Source: Diaporthe sp. PMI_573 (taxonomy: Eukaryota > Ascomycota > Sordariomycetes > Diaporthales > Diaporthaceae). From it: DNA of 64,000 bases. This document shows positions 10,965-20,970 of this stretch, piece after piece. Location: the NCBI GenBank assembly GCA_021399435.1, contig JAJTUP010000111.1, positions 114,893 through 178,892 of the forward strand, given 5' to 3'. Numbering within the stretch: the stretch's first letter is position 1; each line of letters starts with the position of its first letter. Made by a program: the position numbers and the translations under genes. Under the pieces are notes generated by a model. The model made no database searches. It was not told the origin of the DNA and was given only the letters and a program-made list of their open reading frames with translations.

Positions 10965-12083
10965 TCAGGTACTCCTCCACGGATAATTCGCTTGCCGGGG
11001 GGCCTCAAGGTGCCGTCTCGGAAAAATAGGGCCGCCAGTGTGGTTCCGTTCTTTGGCCAAGTGCGTCATGAGTTCTGCAGACCTCCGAGCAACGGTTTCG
11101 TTGGCCTTTGCGACCTCGTTGTTCGCTTTCCTAGCAGTTTCACGAGCCTCGGTGACAGCTTGGAACAGCCTCAGCGCTGCAGGGTTGCCGCGTCGTCCTG
11201 GAAAGTCAGCTCGAGCCACTTCCTCCACTTCCTCATCGTCCTCGTCCTCGCCATCCTCCAAAAAATCCTGTTCCAAATCCTCCTCCACTTGTTCCAATGT
11301 AGCCCTGCTGCGTCCATGGCCTCCTTCACGGGTTTCAGTTGCTCGGCGCATGCCTGGCGACCTCCGGTTCCTCCCCTTTATCCACCTGGCCACGGCGACC
11401 TCTAGGTGCGCCAGCTCCCAAGGATACTGCAACACCTGGACTCCCTTGAGGCCGTGCTGCACCTTTAGCCACCTTAGGGGCCCCCATTCTTCCCCCTTTT
11501 CTTCAGCCACCCCGAGAAGACGTAGCGAATGCACGAGTCGGACGTACGAGTTCTGCGCCTTACTTTGGTCCCATGCCCGCCTGATAATGACCTTGTTTTC
11601 CAACTGTTTGTCCGTGGTGGAGACGTGACGAGGCTTTGCGGCGGTATAGCTGTCAAAGATCTGCATCGCAGCTTTCCCCAGGCATACTAAGTGGTCCTCG
11701 TCCTTCCCCTGCATCCACTTTGCGGTGACAACTTTCAGCTCGTGGAAACCCCAAATGCTTCTATTTGCCTGGCATTCTAGTTCAGAGGGGTTAAATTCCT
11801 GAACAGAGTCGAGTATCGACTGCTTATAGCATTGGTGCATGAAAGAAACAAGTCCCTTGGGGTCTGTTGGACCTATTCCGGCCCCGAGGAACTGAAGAGC
11901 CCTTAAAATGCCGTGATATGAGTCTAGCGTGCGAGGAGCTTATCGGCCCATGGTCAAATTATATATAAGGTCGATATGGTCTCTCGTCGTCTGCTTGAGC
12001 TTGTAGAAGCTTTGGAGCAAGGTTTCGGTGTAGGTTCTGTAGCTCTCAACTCTCTCTAGTTTGGTGCTGCTGGTGGAGCGCAT
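10965..12083 (-). pseudogene. unknown 372-codon gene broken by one TAA
   Basis: From ATG 12083 the minus strand is open for 47 codons (MRSTSSTKLERVESYRTY...). It meets TAA at 11942-11940, then stays open in the same frame for 325 more codons to 10965. The protein would have an N-terminal helical part, a long acidic stretch (EDGEDEDDEEVEEV near residue 245) and a C-terminal coiled segment (RETARKANNEVAKANETVARR). I do not recognise the family. The clean continuation on both sides of one stop argues for recent loss, a sequencing error or readthrough. The region around it is transposon relics, so it may be element cargo. Confidence 0.55.
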
Positions 12084-12960
12084 TATGTCCTATTTTCGAA
12101 CGATGTCTGACGTCTCTTGGTTTCTGTGAGTGAAGTATGGTATGAATAGAAGTGTCATCCTACATGAGCATCAAGCGGGGCTGTACGGCTTTATATATAC
12201 ACTTGAGCTGCTGCCTTCTCGGATGGGGTCAGTGGTCGACCAACAGACCGTGGTCAGCCCTGTCTCTAGCCGCGATCGACGTGCCAGTACATCGCATCGG
12301 TTTTGCAAAGAAAGCTCGCGGCCCACGAATACTTTTTCCACTTCGAAAAACGACAGAGGCCTTCGACCAACTGTGAGCCTGTGTGAGGGATCAGGCTGCC
12401 GCGCCTTGCATAGGCCTCCAATAGTAAACTTCTGTTGACCGTCGGGTGCCATTGCTCAAGGCCTCAGACTGGGTCCATGATACTAGTGCCTTAATGCACG
12501 CGCCGTTGCAGTAGGATTGCACTCTTTACGAATCCTTTCGACAATTATGCTTCCCCATTTGTCGCGTAGGAGACTAAAAGGCGCCACTGTATGGTGTCTG
12601 TGATCCCTTAAACGCCCAATGCAATGGAAGAGGGCGGAGGGGGATGAACAGCGCCAACCTGGTACTCCCAGCTTTAAAAGAATCTGGAAAGGTATTGGAT
12701 GGACTGCAGGCATTGTATCACCAATCATGATGAGTCGGCCAAGGTGAACCGAAGTTTGATGTCATGCGCGTTCTATAGCTCCCCCCTTCCTTTTATACCT
12801 AGCAGATAACTTCTGCTTTCGCCACTGCTGTGCCACGGCACTTGTAGTCTGGCCTAAATCAGCCCCTATCTGAGCATCCTTCTAACCCTTCTGAGTTAGC
12901 TGAGCAAGTCGACGCCGGAAGGTCTTCCTCCCTCAGACGGCGCCGGAGGACCCCTCAGAG
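12084..12960. other. mostly unassigned; possible helix-turn-helix transposase scrap
   Basis: On the minus strand at about 12930-12790 a frame reads RRRLAQLTQKG, stop, KDAQIGADLGQTTSAVAQQWRKQK. This looks like the N-terminal DNA-binding helices of a Tc1-like transposase. The rest holds only short frames. It could be the detached start of the Tc1/mariner relic at 10400-10690. Confidence 0.3.
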
Positions 12961-12967
12961 TGGCGCC

Positions 12968-13948
12968 TTCTCGTGAGAGATGGGCACCACTCACACACAA
13001 CGCTCAATTTCATGTGGGAGTGCTTCTAGAATAAGGTGTATATCGTTTTCTTGCCTACACATACGTCACATATGCTGCAGCCGCTTAACTACTCGATCTT
13101 GAGCCCATTGAAGATGGCATTTGCGAAGTATCTCCATCAGCTTGGGCAGTATGATTCGTCCTCTGTGATGGCAAAGAAACGGTTTCTTTATTGCTATTAC
13201 AGGGTTCGAATTGAGGTCCTCACAGAGGCGAATATTCGATCTGGGGGTAAGGACCAGGATGATGATGAGGAGGAGGAGGAGGAGGAGGAGGATGATGAAG
13301 AGGTGGAGCGCCTTCCAACAATCGTCTTTGAAGTCAATTGGTCCAACCACACACGTCAACAGTTGGACAAGAGAGCACAGGACTTCATTAGCCTGTCTCA
13401 CGGAGAAACTCGTACTGTCGTTACTTTCGACTTCAGGGATATATACGACAAATTCCAGTCAGAAAAGTCATTCAAAAAAGGCTTGGCACCAGCGAGACTG
13501 TCTATATGGAAGGCCATATCTGACGGCGAACAAACCATAACGCCAAAAAAGGTTGTTGACAAGGTACGCGTTTCATTCTATATTCCCTCATTCTGAGACC
13601 AGTACTACCTAACTAATATTTTTTACATAGGTCTTTCGCAACGCCCGCGGAGCACCTGTCCGTTCTGTGAAGTTAGTGTTGTCCCTGAGCGACTTCTTTT
13701 GTGAGGACCGCGCAGCCAACCTGCCTGGTTGTGAGTCATCAAGGGCTCCAGTTACTCCTGAGGAACAAACCACCAAACCGGACTGGGCCGACAATGGTGA
13801 GGCTGTCGCTGCCGCTACTAAGGCATTTCCCTCGGACGTTGATATTAATTCACCTCCCCGTAAAAAGCGCCTCACGGCAGCGATGGGGAAGTTAGGGGCG
13901 ATAACTAAAAAAAAGCTCTCGCCGAAGAAGTCGTCCAAAACAAGTTGA
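12968..13948 (+). pseudogene. pogo transposase C-terminal remnant with a spliced acidic tail
   Basis: The plus strand reads DGHHSHTTLNFMWECF, TAG at about 13027-13029, then NKVYIVFLPTHTSHMLQPLN. This is the second and third catalytic-Asp region of a pogo transposase with the third Asp changed to Asn (LQPLN for LQPLD). The frame stays open to 13596 and includes an acidic tract (GG-D/E run near 13250-13310). A plausible intron (donor GTACGC after AAGGTTGTTGACAAG, acceptor ACATAG at about 13630) then joins a further open exon to 13948, ending in a Lys-rich tail. The catalytic change and the stop mean no transposition activity. The long open tail with an intron leaves room for a host-adapted fragment, but decay is the simpler reading. 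Confidence 0.55.
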
Positions 13949-15067
13949 AAACCCGGTAATTTTAGAGCGGTCAGGTCGGAGAACTTTAGAAGAACCATAC
14001 TATAGTATAGCCCTTGTCACAAAAGGCACAATTCAACAGTCAAGGCACCTTGGTGCCTACATCTTGTTGGTTCATAATACTGACCTCCAGATGATGCTGT
14101 CCCCTGGTCGGATCGCAGTCCTACGGTACATCTGTTTTTATAGAATTCCCACAAGCAGAATGAGCCAACAGCAACCCAATGGGGACCTATTTTACATTAG
14201 TAACTCCTCATGGAAGCTACAAAACAACAACATGAATAAGCCGGCCTTTCGGCATAGTACTTCCGTAGCTAATTTATTTCCATCTTTGTACTCCTTGCAG
14301 TATATGCTTTTTTATAGGACGTAGTATGGTACTTTTATTAAAAAATACATTAGTATCTCGGTGGGGAATGGGAAGGTAAGTGCATATTTGGACTGTCACA
14401 AGCTGTGAGCAAGGAGGGGACTTTGGGTCAGAGAGCAAACATGTGTCCTATACTGTAGTATAGGCTTAATGCAGACATGTATTTAAGCTTTCCCCTTTGT
14501 TTGCAAAGATTTACAACATTTACATCTTGAGTTCACATCGTATTACCAAAAGGACTTGTCAAAGTACAATCCTTCTACTTTGTCAAGGGGGACGGATTCC
14601 AGCAAGTATCTCTACTGCATCTTTAAATAACCAGAATAAGCACTGTAATGTTGAATTCCTTTGTATGAGTTATCCAAGCAATGTAGTGAAGGGATCTGAA
14701 AACAGAATCACCCTTGTGATGTTCTCGAAATGAACTTCTTGGGCATTGTTCATGTTATGGCACAAATGGGAGTGGTATGATATGATAGCTTTGCACTATT
14801 TTAGAGAAACGTTTCGCTGGTATCAGAATGCCACTAAATGCTACGTCTTCCTTTCCGATGTCTCGACCCCGTCTAGAGATGCGGTCGAAAAGCCTAGCTG
14901 GTGGCCGTCTTTTCGAAAGAGCAGGTGGTTCGCCCGTGGCTGGACCCAGCGTTCGGCGTCTCTCCACTGCAAATACACGTGGACCACCCACATATGGACC
15001 ACCCACTAATACATCCACTGCGAAGGCTATTTATTACATAATCCACCCATCCACTTGAAGCTATTCC
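13949..15067. other. AT-rich stretch without a recognisable gene
   Basis: Only short frames. It holds two related palindromic modules built on CTATACT/AGTATAG, near 13996-14012 and 14449-14466, about 450 bp apart. These could be the ends of a small non-autonomous element, but no coding sequence supports this. The right part (14880-15060) repeats TGGACCACC and CCATCCACTTG motifs that precede the hAT gene. Confidence 0.35.
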
Positions 15068-15089
15068 CAGTGGTCCATATGGACCACTG
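15068..15089. repeat. 22-bp perfect palindrome upstream of the hAT relic
   Basis: The arm CAGTGGTCCAT is followed at once by its reverse complement. It lies 215 bp upstream of the transposase ATG at 15304, among further TGGACC/AGTGGAT motifs. hAT transposases bind short subterminal repeats, so this is probably an element-end binding site. Confidence 0.6.
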
Positions 15090-15303
15090 CGGCACATTTG
15101 TGGCGGAGCTGACTGTTGACCGGGGCCCCCGGCCAGCCCGGCCCGTTCTACCTTCCCACCCATACTAATTATATGGCGGTGGATGTACTGCCCCCAGGCC
15201 CTTGTCAGTGCTAATATTATCCCATAATCTCGCGGCCATACGCGTTGAGCACGCGTTTGGCCTTCAATGCCTTCAGGGACTTCAACGCTACAATATCCTC
15301 GCC

Positions 15304-16137
15304 ATGGCTGCCGAATCCGACAAAGAGCTTATCGAGAATCGCCTATTCAGCCACTTCAAAGGCTGGCTTTGGGCTGAACGCGGTCGAGACACTAATTCAT
15401 GGCTTTGGGCCGAAGGTTACGATATTCAGAACGGCGTTGAGCGGCGCTGGGTCTGCAAAAGCTGCGTTGCCCTGAATCGTGGCCCGATAATAAGCTTCAA
15501 GGCCACAGGACTGCAGAATGCTCGATCCCATCTATGGCGAAGCCATCGAATCGGAGCGCCAGAAGGCGAAAAGATGTGCGAGGCGCAGCAGCGCGACGAA
15601 GGCATCGCGAACGCTTATCAGACTATAACTTCGGTCTTCAAGCTCGATCCGCAACAGACACAGCAGCAGAAGGTTGCGAATAGCCTTATCCGAAGCTTCG
15701 ACCGCCAGCGCCTCTTCCGAATGCTTCTCGAGCTTCTCATCGAGTCCAATCTTCCCTTCCATTTACTCGATAACCCTCGCTTCCGTAAGCTTCTCGAATA
15801 TCTCAACCCATCGGCGGCGTTGCAGAGCGCTATTCCCTCAAGCACGAGAATCCGGCGCTCGATCCTTCTCGAATATAGGACCCATCGTCAAAAGGTTATT
15901 CAGATCCTTCAGCGTTGCCCTGGCAAGATCCATATCTCTTTTGATGGCTGGACCTCGCCAAACCAGTTCGCCTTGTATGGTATTATGTGCTTCTATCGTA
16001 ACGAGACTGGGCAGCCTTGTAAGCTGCTGCTCGGAGTGCCTGAAGCATATCGCCACTTTGGCACAACTATCGCTGGCGAGGTGCTTGAGGTCCTCCATAC
16101 CTTTGGGATCGAGAGGAATAAGATTGGATATTTCACC
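15304..16137 (+). pseudogene. hAT transposase, N-terminal half only
   Basis: The frame opens at ATG 15304 with a BED-like zinc-binding region (LFSHFKGWLWAERGR, GYDIQNGVERRWVCKSC). It continues through the conserved hAT RNase-H-fold start, CPGKIHISFDGWTSPNQF (about 15930) and LLLGVPEAYRHFGTTIAGE, to KIGYFT. Similarity stops abruptly at about 16137, where a pogo-type element begins. The C-terminal insertion and dimerisation domains are absent and do not resume right after the pogo copy. Fragments of the same family lie at 39291-39650, 49120-49560 and 52880-53349. The first 278 codons carry no stop, so the break is recent relative to the other relics. Confidence 0.8.
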
Positions 16138-17520
16138 GGATATGCCGCACCCCCTGCTCTGCCGCGGCCCACATGCGCGTTCACGCGTGCACGCGTCTGC
16201 CCCCACCCTATATAAACTCAACGATTTCTCCACGAGGGATTTTTTTCTGATCACCAAACTTCTCCCAGACATCGTCGTAGTGATCATGAAGCCTTATACC
16301 GAATCTGAGATGCATGACGCCATTGTGGCGGTCGCTGATGGCATGCCCGTCAGGGCGGCCGGCCGACACTTCCATATTCCAGAGCGCACTATTCGACATC
16401 GACTTGCAGGTAAACAAAGCCATGAAGTCGCTGCACACCCACTTCGGCTTCTTTCTGACTATCAGGAAGACCAATTGGCGATGTTTCTTGTCAACCAAGC
16501 CAGCCTTGGGCACGCATTGACCCGCTGGGAAACAAGGGCTCTCGCAGCCCACCTAGCCTTCCCTGACGAAGAGCACCCTCCTCTCGGAAGGACGTGGCTC
16601 AGGGGCTTCTTACTTCGTCACCCACAGCTTGAAGGCCATAAGTACCAGCGGGTTGAAGCTAAACGGCTAAGGGCAGCGACGAAGAACAATATAAGTACTT
16701 GGTTTAACCTCTTGCAGTTACCCGTTGTGAAGTCGATTAAGCTAGACAATCGCTGGAATGCTGACGAAGGCGGGCTGATGGAGGGAAGGGCTGAGAATAC
16801 CCTCACTCTTAGCTATTCGAATGGTAGCGGCTTGCTTCAGAAGGACTTCAATTCACGGGCCTGGACCTCCTTCCTTGAGTGTATCTCGGCTATGGGCAAG
16901 TCTCTGATTCCTCTTATCATCTTCAAGGAGAAAAGCGTTCAGCAGCAATAGGTGAGCTGTACGAAGTTGTGCGTCGCTTAGTCGGGCTCTTGAAGTCTCC
17001 AGAATCAAGTAAATCGGGCAGTCAGAATAGCTTCATTGGGCCGAGCGGAGCAGCCGAGTATATTTTTCGGCCGCTGGGGCCCAATTTTGCCACGCCGGCG
17101 AAGTCCCAAGAGATACGGCGTTTGGTTGCCGATTATGAGCACGAGAAACACTCAAGCCCCACTCAACGACGACTCCTCAGAAAAATTATCAAGGCATACG
17201 ACCAGAAAGAGACGGATCTGACGATGGCCTCAAAAAAATCGAGGACCTCACGAGTCGAATTGAGGCTAACAGGAAGCTCAAGAGGAAGAAGGTTCAAATC
17301 GACCCGAACGCGGCTTTCGCCAATATTCAGGCTATTCGGAAGGCCCAAATTGACGCCAGGGCTATATCGTCTGATAGCGACGATAACGACGATTCCTCAA
17401 CACCAACGGAAGAGGGATCGGTTATCGTGGTGGCGGGCAATTGACGTTGGGAATAGTGGCATGGTGGCGGCGTTGAATCAGGGGGTGGCCCGAAAGTGGA
17501 TGATCGGGCCCAGCTGATGC
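16138..17520 (+). mobile_element. pogo-type element with internal deletion, inserted in hAT
   Basis: The ends share an inverted motif. The left end has GCACCCCCTGCTCTGCCGC near 16148 and the right end, read on the other strand, has GCCACCCCCTGATTCAACGC near 17490. Between them lie the start and the end of a pogo transposase without its catalytic core. Boundaries are approximate. The left one is set where the hAT reading breaks. Confidence 0.65.
16286..17455 (+). pseudogene. pogo transposase with catalytic core deleted
   Basis: The frame from ATG 16286 (MKPYTESEMHDAIVAV) holds the Psq helix-turn-helix, the CENP-B-like domain and the first catalytic region, then ends at TAG 16949-16951 just after IIFKEKSVQQQ. 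Related proteins have Trp there, so this is another TGG-to-TAG change. From about 17085 C-terminal sequence resumes (ATPAKSQEIRRLVADYEHEK). A shift in the A-run at 17230 moves the end to another frame, where a basic region and an acidic tail finish EEGSVIVVAGN at about 17443. The segment with the second and third catalytic Asp is missing, so the copy cannot self-mobilise. The same C-terminal end occurs on the minus strand at 23670-23900. Confidence 0.75.
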
Positions 17521-17923
17521 CATCAACCACTCAGCCAGTCATCGATGTGCTGCGAGCCTGGGACTGTGCCTCACTGCCCTTTGGCGCCGCAGTGCACCGC
17601 ACCGAGGACTTGTCGACGTTACACAGCTGCCGTGCCACACCTGCGCTAGGATGATTGGGGCCTAGATGACGACTGGTTCCTCAATGTCGTCATGGAGTCT
17701 CTGCCTGCCAAGTTAAGTAAAGCCAGGTATGTAATCCCTGTTGTACTCCACCTGATAGGCGAGGCGGCATGGGTGACACCAACAGCGCCCGCGGACCAGG
17801 GGTGGCCTGTGCAGAGAACCCAGGTGTAACCTCCGCATGATTACCCGGGCAACCATACTGCGAAGTTGCTTCAAAAGTCCACAACATCGAGGCGAACCAT
17901 AACAACCTCCCAACAACAACCTC
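17521..17923. other. intergenic, likely promoter of the PDDEXK-like gene
   Basis: About 400 bp between the pogo copy and the next gene. No recognisable coding sequence. The pyrimidine- and CAA-rich stretch before ATG 17924 (CAACAACAACCTC) resembles a fungal 5' leader. Confidence 0.4.
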
Positions 17924-19793
17924 ATGGCCATGTGGATAGACGCTCAAAACTCCCCCACTCCATTCTGGGATAGTCAGGACGCTTCAGTGGCCAGACATAA
18001 CCTCCTCATCGAGGCCTGGCTGCTTGACCTCGTCTCGAGTGCGGCCCCGGCTCTGCCACAGTCCCCCGTTGGACCGTGTGGCAAGAAGAGAAAGAGACGA
18101 CAGTATCGGCCTGTGCTCGGGGAGATGGATCGAAATGTGCGCAAGACGCAGTCTACCCATGCCGAAGATACCGAGATGGACAAGGGCAAGGAAAGCGCAG
18201 GCCCAACAAGCGCTCCCGCGGCACGCGTTCCCAAGACACCAAGCTCGTCGCCCGCAAAACAACAGATCCCAGCGAGCCGACGCAAGGGCTATAGCAAAGC
18301 TTTGAGGGAGGGCAGCGGTAAGTGGTCGTGTGGACTACACAGACGAGCCTCTGCTAAGGACGTATCACAGCGGACCAGACAGAGAAAGCCCCCGAAGATA
18401 ATGGCGACGCGAATACCCCTCGACCCCTACGCAAAGGTCAGAGAATGCAGGCGCAGGATGGGCCATCCCAGAGCGACCACTCGCAGGGGAGCCCAGCGAG
18501 ACGAACAATCCGCACGCGAAGTGTGCGACAACAATCCGACATCGACGCTGCAAATGAGAATCCCGTGTGGCCGGGCACCCACTACGTTGGCGTCCTTCGA
18601 CAAGCGCCTGCATTGCCTTTACCTCGGATGGGCTCTCGGCCGTCCTCCGAGTCCATAGTCACAACCTCGACCTCGACTAATTCGACACAAGGCAGGCGCC
18701 GGGCCAGGAGCCCTGTTAAGAGCCTCTCGGATCTACCCTATGCCGAGACGCCCGTATACGCGCAATCCCTGGACGATATCCAAGAGCTGCCGGATGATGG
18801 GGCGAGGGACCTCTGTCTGGGGCTGCGGCAGATCGCATCTGGGCGCCATGTGATCCCCAGGTGCGTGAGGACGCATGTAGATGCCCGGATCGAAGGCCTG
18901 ACTCGCCTCGAAGAGGACGAGCTCGAGGACAAGCACGTTATGGCGGACACGGATCCCGAAGGCAACCAAGATACCCTGCTCATGGAGCTCAACACTATCT
19001 GCGGAATCGTAAAGCAGACCAAGCGAGCGCTGCAGCCCGGCAGCAATTTTGCGGAGCCGCACTGGAATGAGCGCATTCATTCACGAATTCTTGAGGCCGC
19101 ACTGGAGCCACAGACAATAGCTGAGGAGGACCGCTCTGTGGCATTCCTCAACGTAACAGTCGCCAAGATTGCTTCTGGGTGCATGCCCGCTCATGTGAAG
19201 GGAGTGGATCTGGAGGGGAAAATGGTGGACTATTGCGTCGTGCTTTGTGACGACGAGGTCCAGAATGCGGCCAGGTCCGCAATCAGCGCGCATCTGCAGT
19301 CACAGTCCTCCTTGCAGTCCACCTCGTCCCAGACGGTACGCTCCATTAACCAGAGCGAGTACGCCCCGCTCCACTTATGTCCTATCTCGGTCAGCATCGA
19401 AACTAAAAAGTCCGGTGGCTCCGAGGAACAGGCCCAGGTGCAGCTCTCGGTATGGGCAATGGCGCAGTTCCGCCGCATACACCAAATTTTTGGACCTGAT
19501 CGGCCTGGGCCGGCCAATATCACGCTGCCACTATTGTATGTAGCTGGGGAAGAGTGGCGTGTCTTATTTGCTTGGGAGGATGAGCATGGCATTGTAAGTC
19601 ATCACTTTCTCTGTCTATTCTGAGTTATCTTGAGGCTAACGATCTGGAGAACCTCCGTCAGTACCCACGCAGCATTGGGGATACGAGAACATTACTCGGG
19701 TGCTACAAGCTGCTGGCGGCATTGAGACTGCTGGCTCGATGGAGCGGGGATACATTTCGTGCTTGGATTTTGGAGAACCTTTGCGTTCAATGA
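17924..19793 (+). CDS. PD-(D/E)XK nuclease-like protein, three exons, 582 aa
   Basis: Exons 17924-18317, 18371-19593 and 19662-19793 join in frame. The introns are 53 bp (GTAAGT...ATCACAG) and 68 bp (GTAAGT, CTAAC branch, CGTCAG). The first about 250 residues are basic, Ser/Pro-rich and probably disordered with nuclear-targeting clusters (KKRKRRQ). The C-terminal half matches the fungal PDDEXK-like domain: HWNERIHSRILEAAL, KMVDYCVVL (acidic metal ligand) and SVSIETKK (the E-x-K motif), then QVQLSVWAMAQF and the third-exon end TLLGCYKLLAALRLLARW. The superfamily cuts or binds nucleic acids. For this fungal family the substrate is unknown to me, and the genes tend to lie in accessory regions. 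All three motif residues appear present, so activity is plausible. The gene is intact although surrounded by transposons. Confidence 0.82.
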
Positions 19794-20794
19794 TGAGGCA
19801 ACCTTGGAAGATTGTAGCTGGCCACTGATTGCATCCTTATAATTATAAATAGGAATATTTGCACAGAAGAAAACGGCTACTGCACGGAGTCCAGCGGATG
19901 GTACACAAAGCAATCTAAGTTAACCCACACCCAGCTAGTATCTTTGGGGCTCACAAGCACCAGGTTCCATCATCATCGCCAGGTGGAGGAGGAACGCAGC
20001 GTCAATGAGAACATCTTCTTGCAGACCTCAAATAAGTCTTTGCCTCTTGCATTGTCAGGCAGGAGGAAGGATTTATGCTGAATCCCGACGAGCCATACTT
20101 CAGGGAAAGAACTGTTATTACCATCACTTAGTATAAGGCAGTTCTTCTGGAATATTGTTAACATGCAGTTTACTGTAAATCGCCAGAGCTGCGGGCAGAC
20201 CCAGGTATCCAACAAAATGTTCAGGCTAGTACAATTGCGCCCTCCACTCCCTCATATCATTATCTAAGGCTCGGTCGCTAAGCGTTCAGTTACGACTGTA
20301 GGATGGGGCTGCCGTAGCTCTTTTTTCAATTTTTTTTTTTCAAGAGTGGTTTACACCACAGAATTTCCTTATTGGGTAATTCGCGCCGTGACTGTAGCCT
20401 GGACATTCGGCTCACCTAACCTGGGCGAGGTTCCACCGACGATGACGACCTCACAAATGCGTACGAATGTCGAGGTTGTCCAGTCTGCCTAGTATTGGCT
20501 GTGGTTGATGTTTGTGTTGAAATATATTTCAAATACAGGCAAGTCTTGTCGCTACAAGAAAATGTTGCGTTCCTCCATCACATATGCTTAGTGGAAGAAG
20601 AGTGCACCGAAGACTTACGGTGGTCTGATTCCAATCACCATTCTACGCATGAGAATAACTTTAAGACAGAGGCTTCCCAGCGGTTTTCACAACATCTTCT
20701 TTGGTAGGTTCCCTAAAAGCCAAGGCAGCAAGGGTTTGTATTACCCCGCAGCTGCAAACGATCAACAAGTTGCATACTCGATCGTATATAGTGT
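19794..20794. other. intergenic, no recognisable gene
   Basis: Only short frames on both strands. An 11-base T run lies near 20331-20341. Just before it, TTACGACTGTAGGATGGGGCTGCCGTAGCTC resembles a segment of the dispersed repeat near 36520-36560. No open frame with intron signals was found. Confidence 0.4.
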
Positions 20795-20824
20795 CCCCCG
20801 GTTAGTGATGCATTTTTCTGTACA

Positions 20825-20890
20825 CGTACGTACGTACGTACTGTATTTTGGGTAGCTGTACGTACGTACAACTTTTCTGTACGTACAAAA
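20825..20890. repeat. left subterminal TACGTACG array of the hAT element
   Basis: Three clusters of overlapping GTAC/TACG repeats lie downstream of the transposase stop. GTACGTAC is self-complementary, so each cluster can bind in either orientation. The right-hand counterpart is at 23190-23250. Confidence 0.75.
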
Positions 20891-20970
20891 TTGTACCATA
20901 CAAATTTCCTCCTTCCTTTTTAGGCAATAGTTGAGTACGAGCATTCATACGGTCCTGGTCTCCTGTCACT

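Noticed and set aside
11038..11628. Plus-strand frame of 196 codons, Ser-rich
   Set aside because: Antisense of the acidic/coiled-coil stretch of the 10965-12083 gene; its Ser runs come from complementing Glu/Asp codons.
20822..20870. Possible CRISPR-like or telomeric array of TACGTACG
   Set aside because: The units are 4-bp and self-complementary, without spacers, in a eukaryotic genome, and they flank a hAT gene on both sides. Subterminal repeats explain them.
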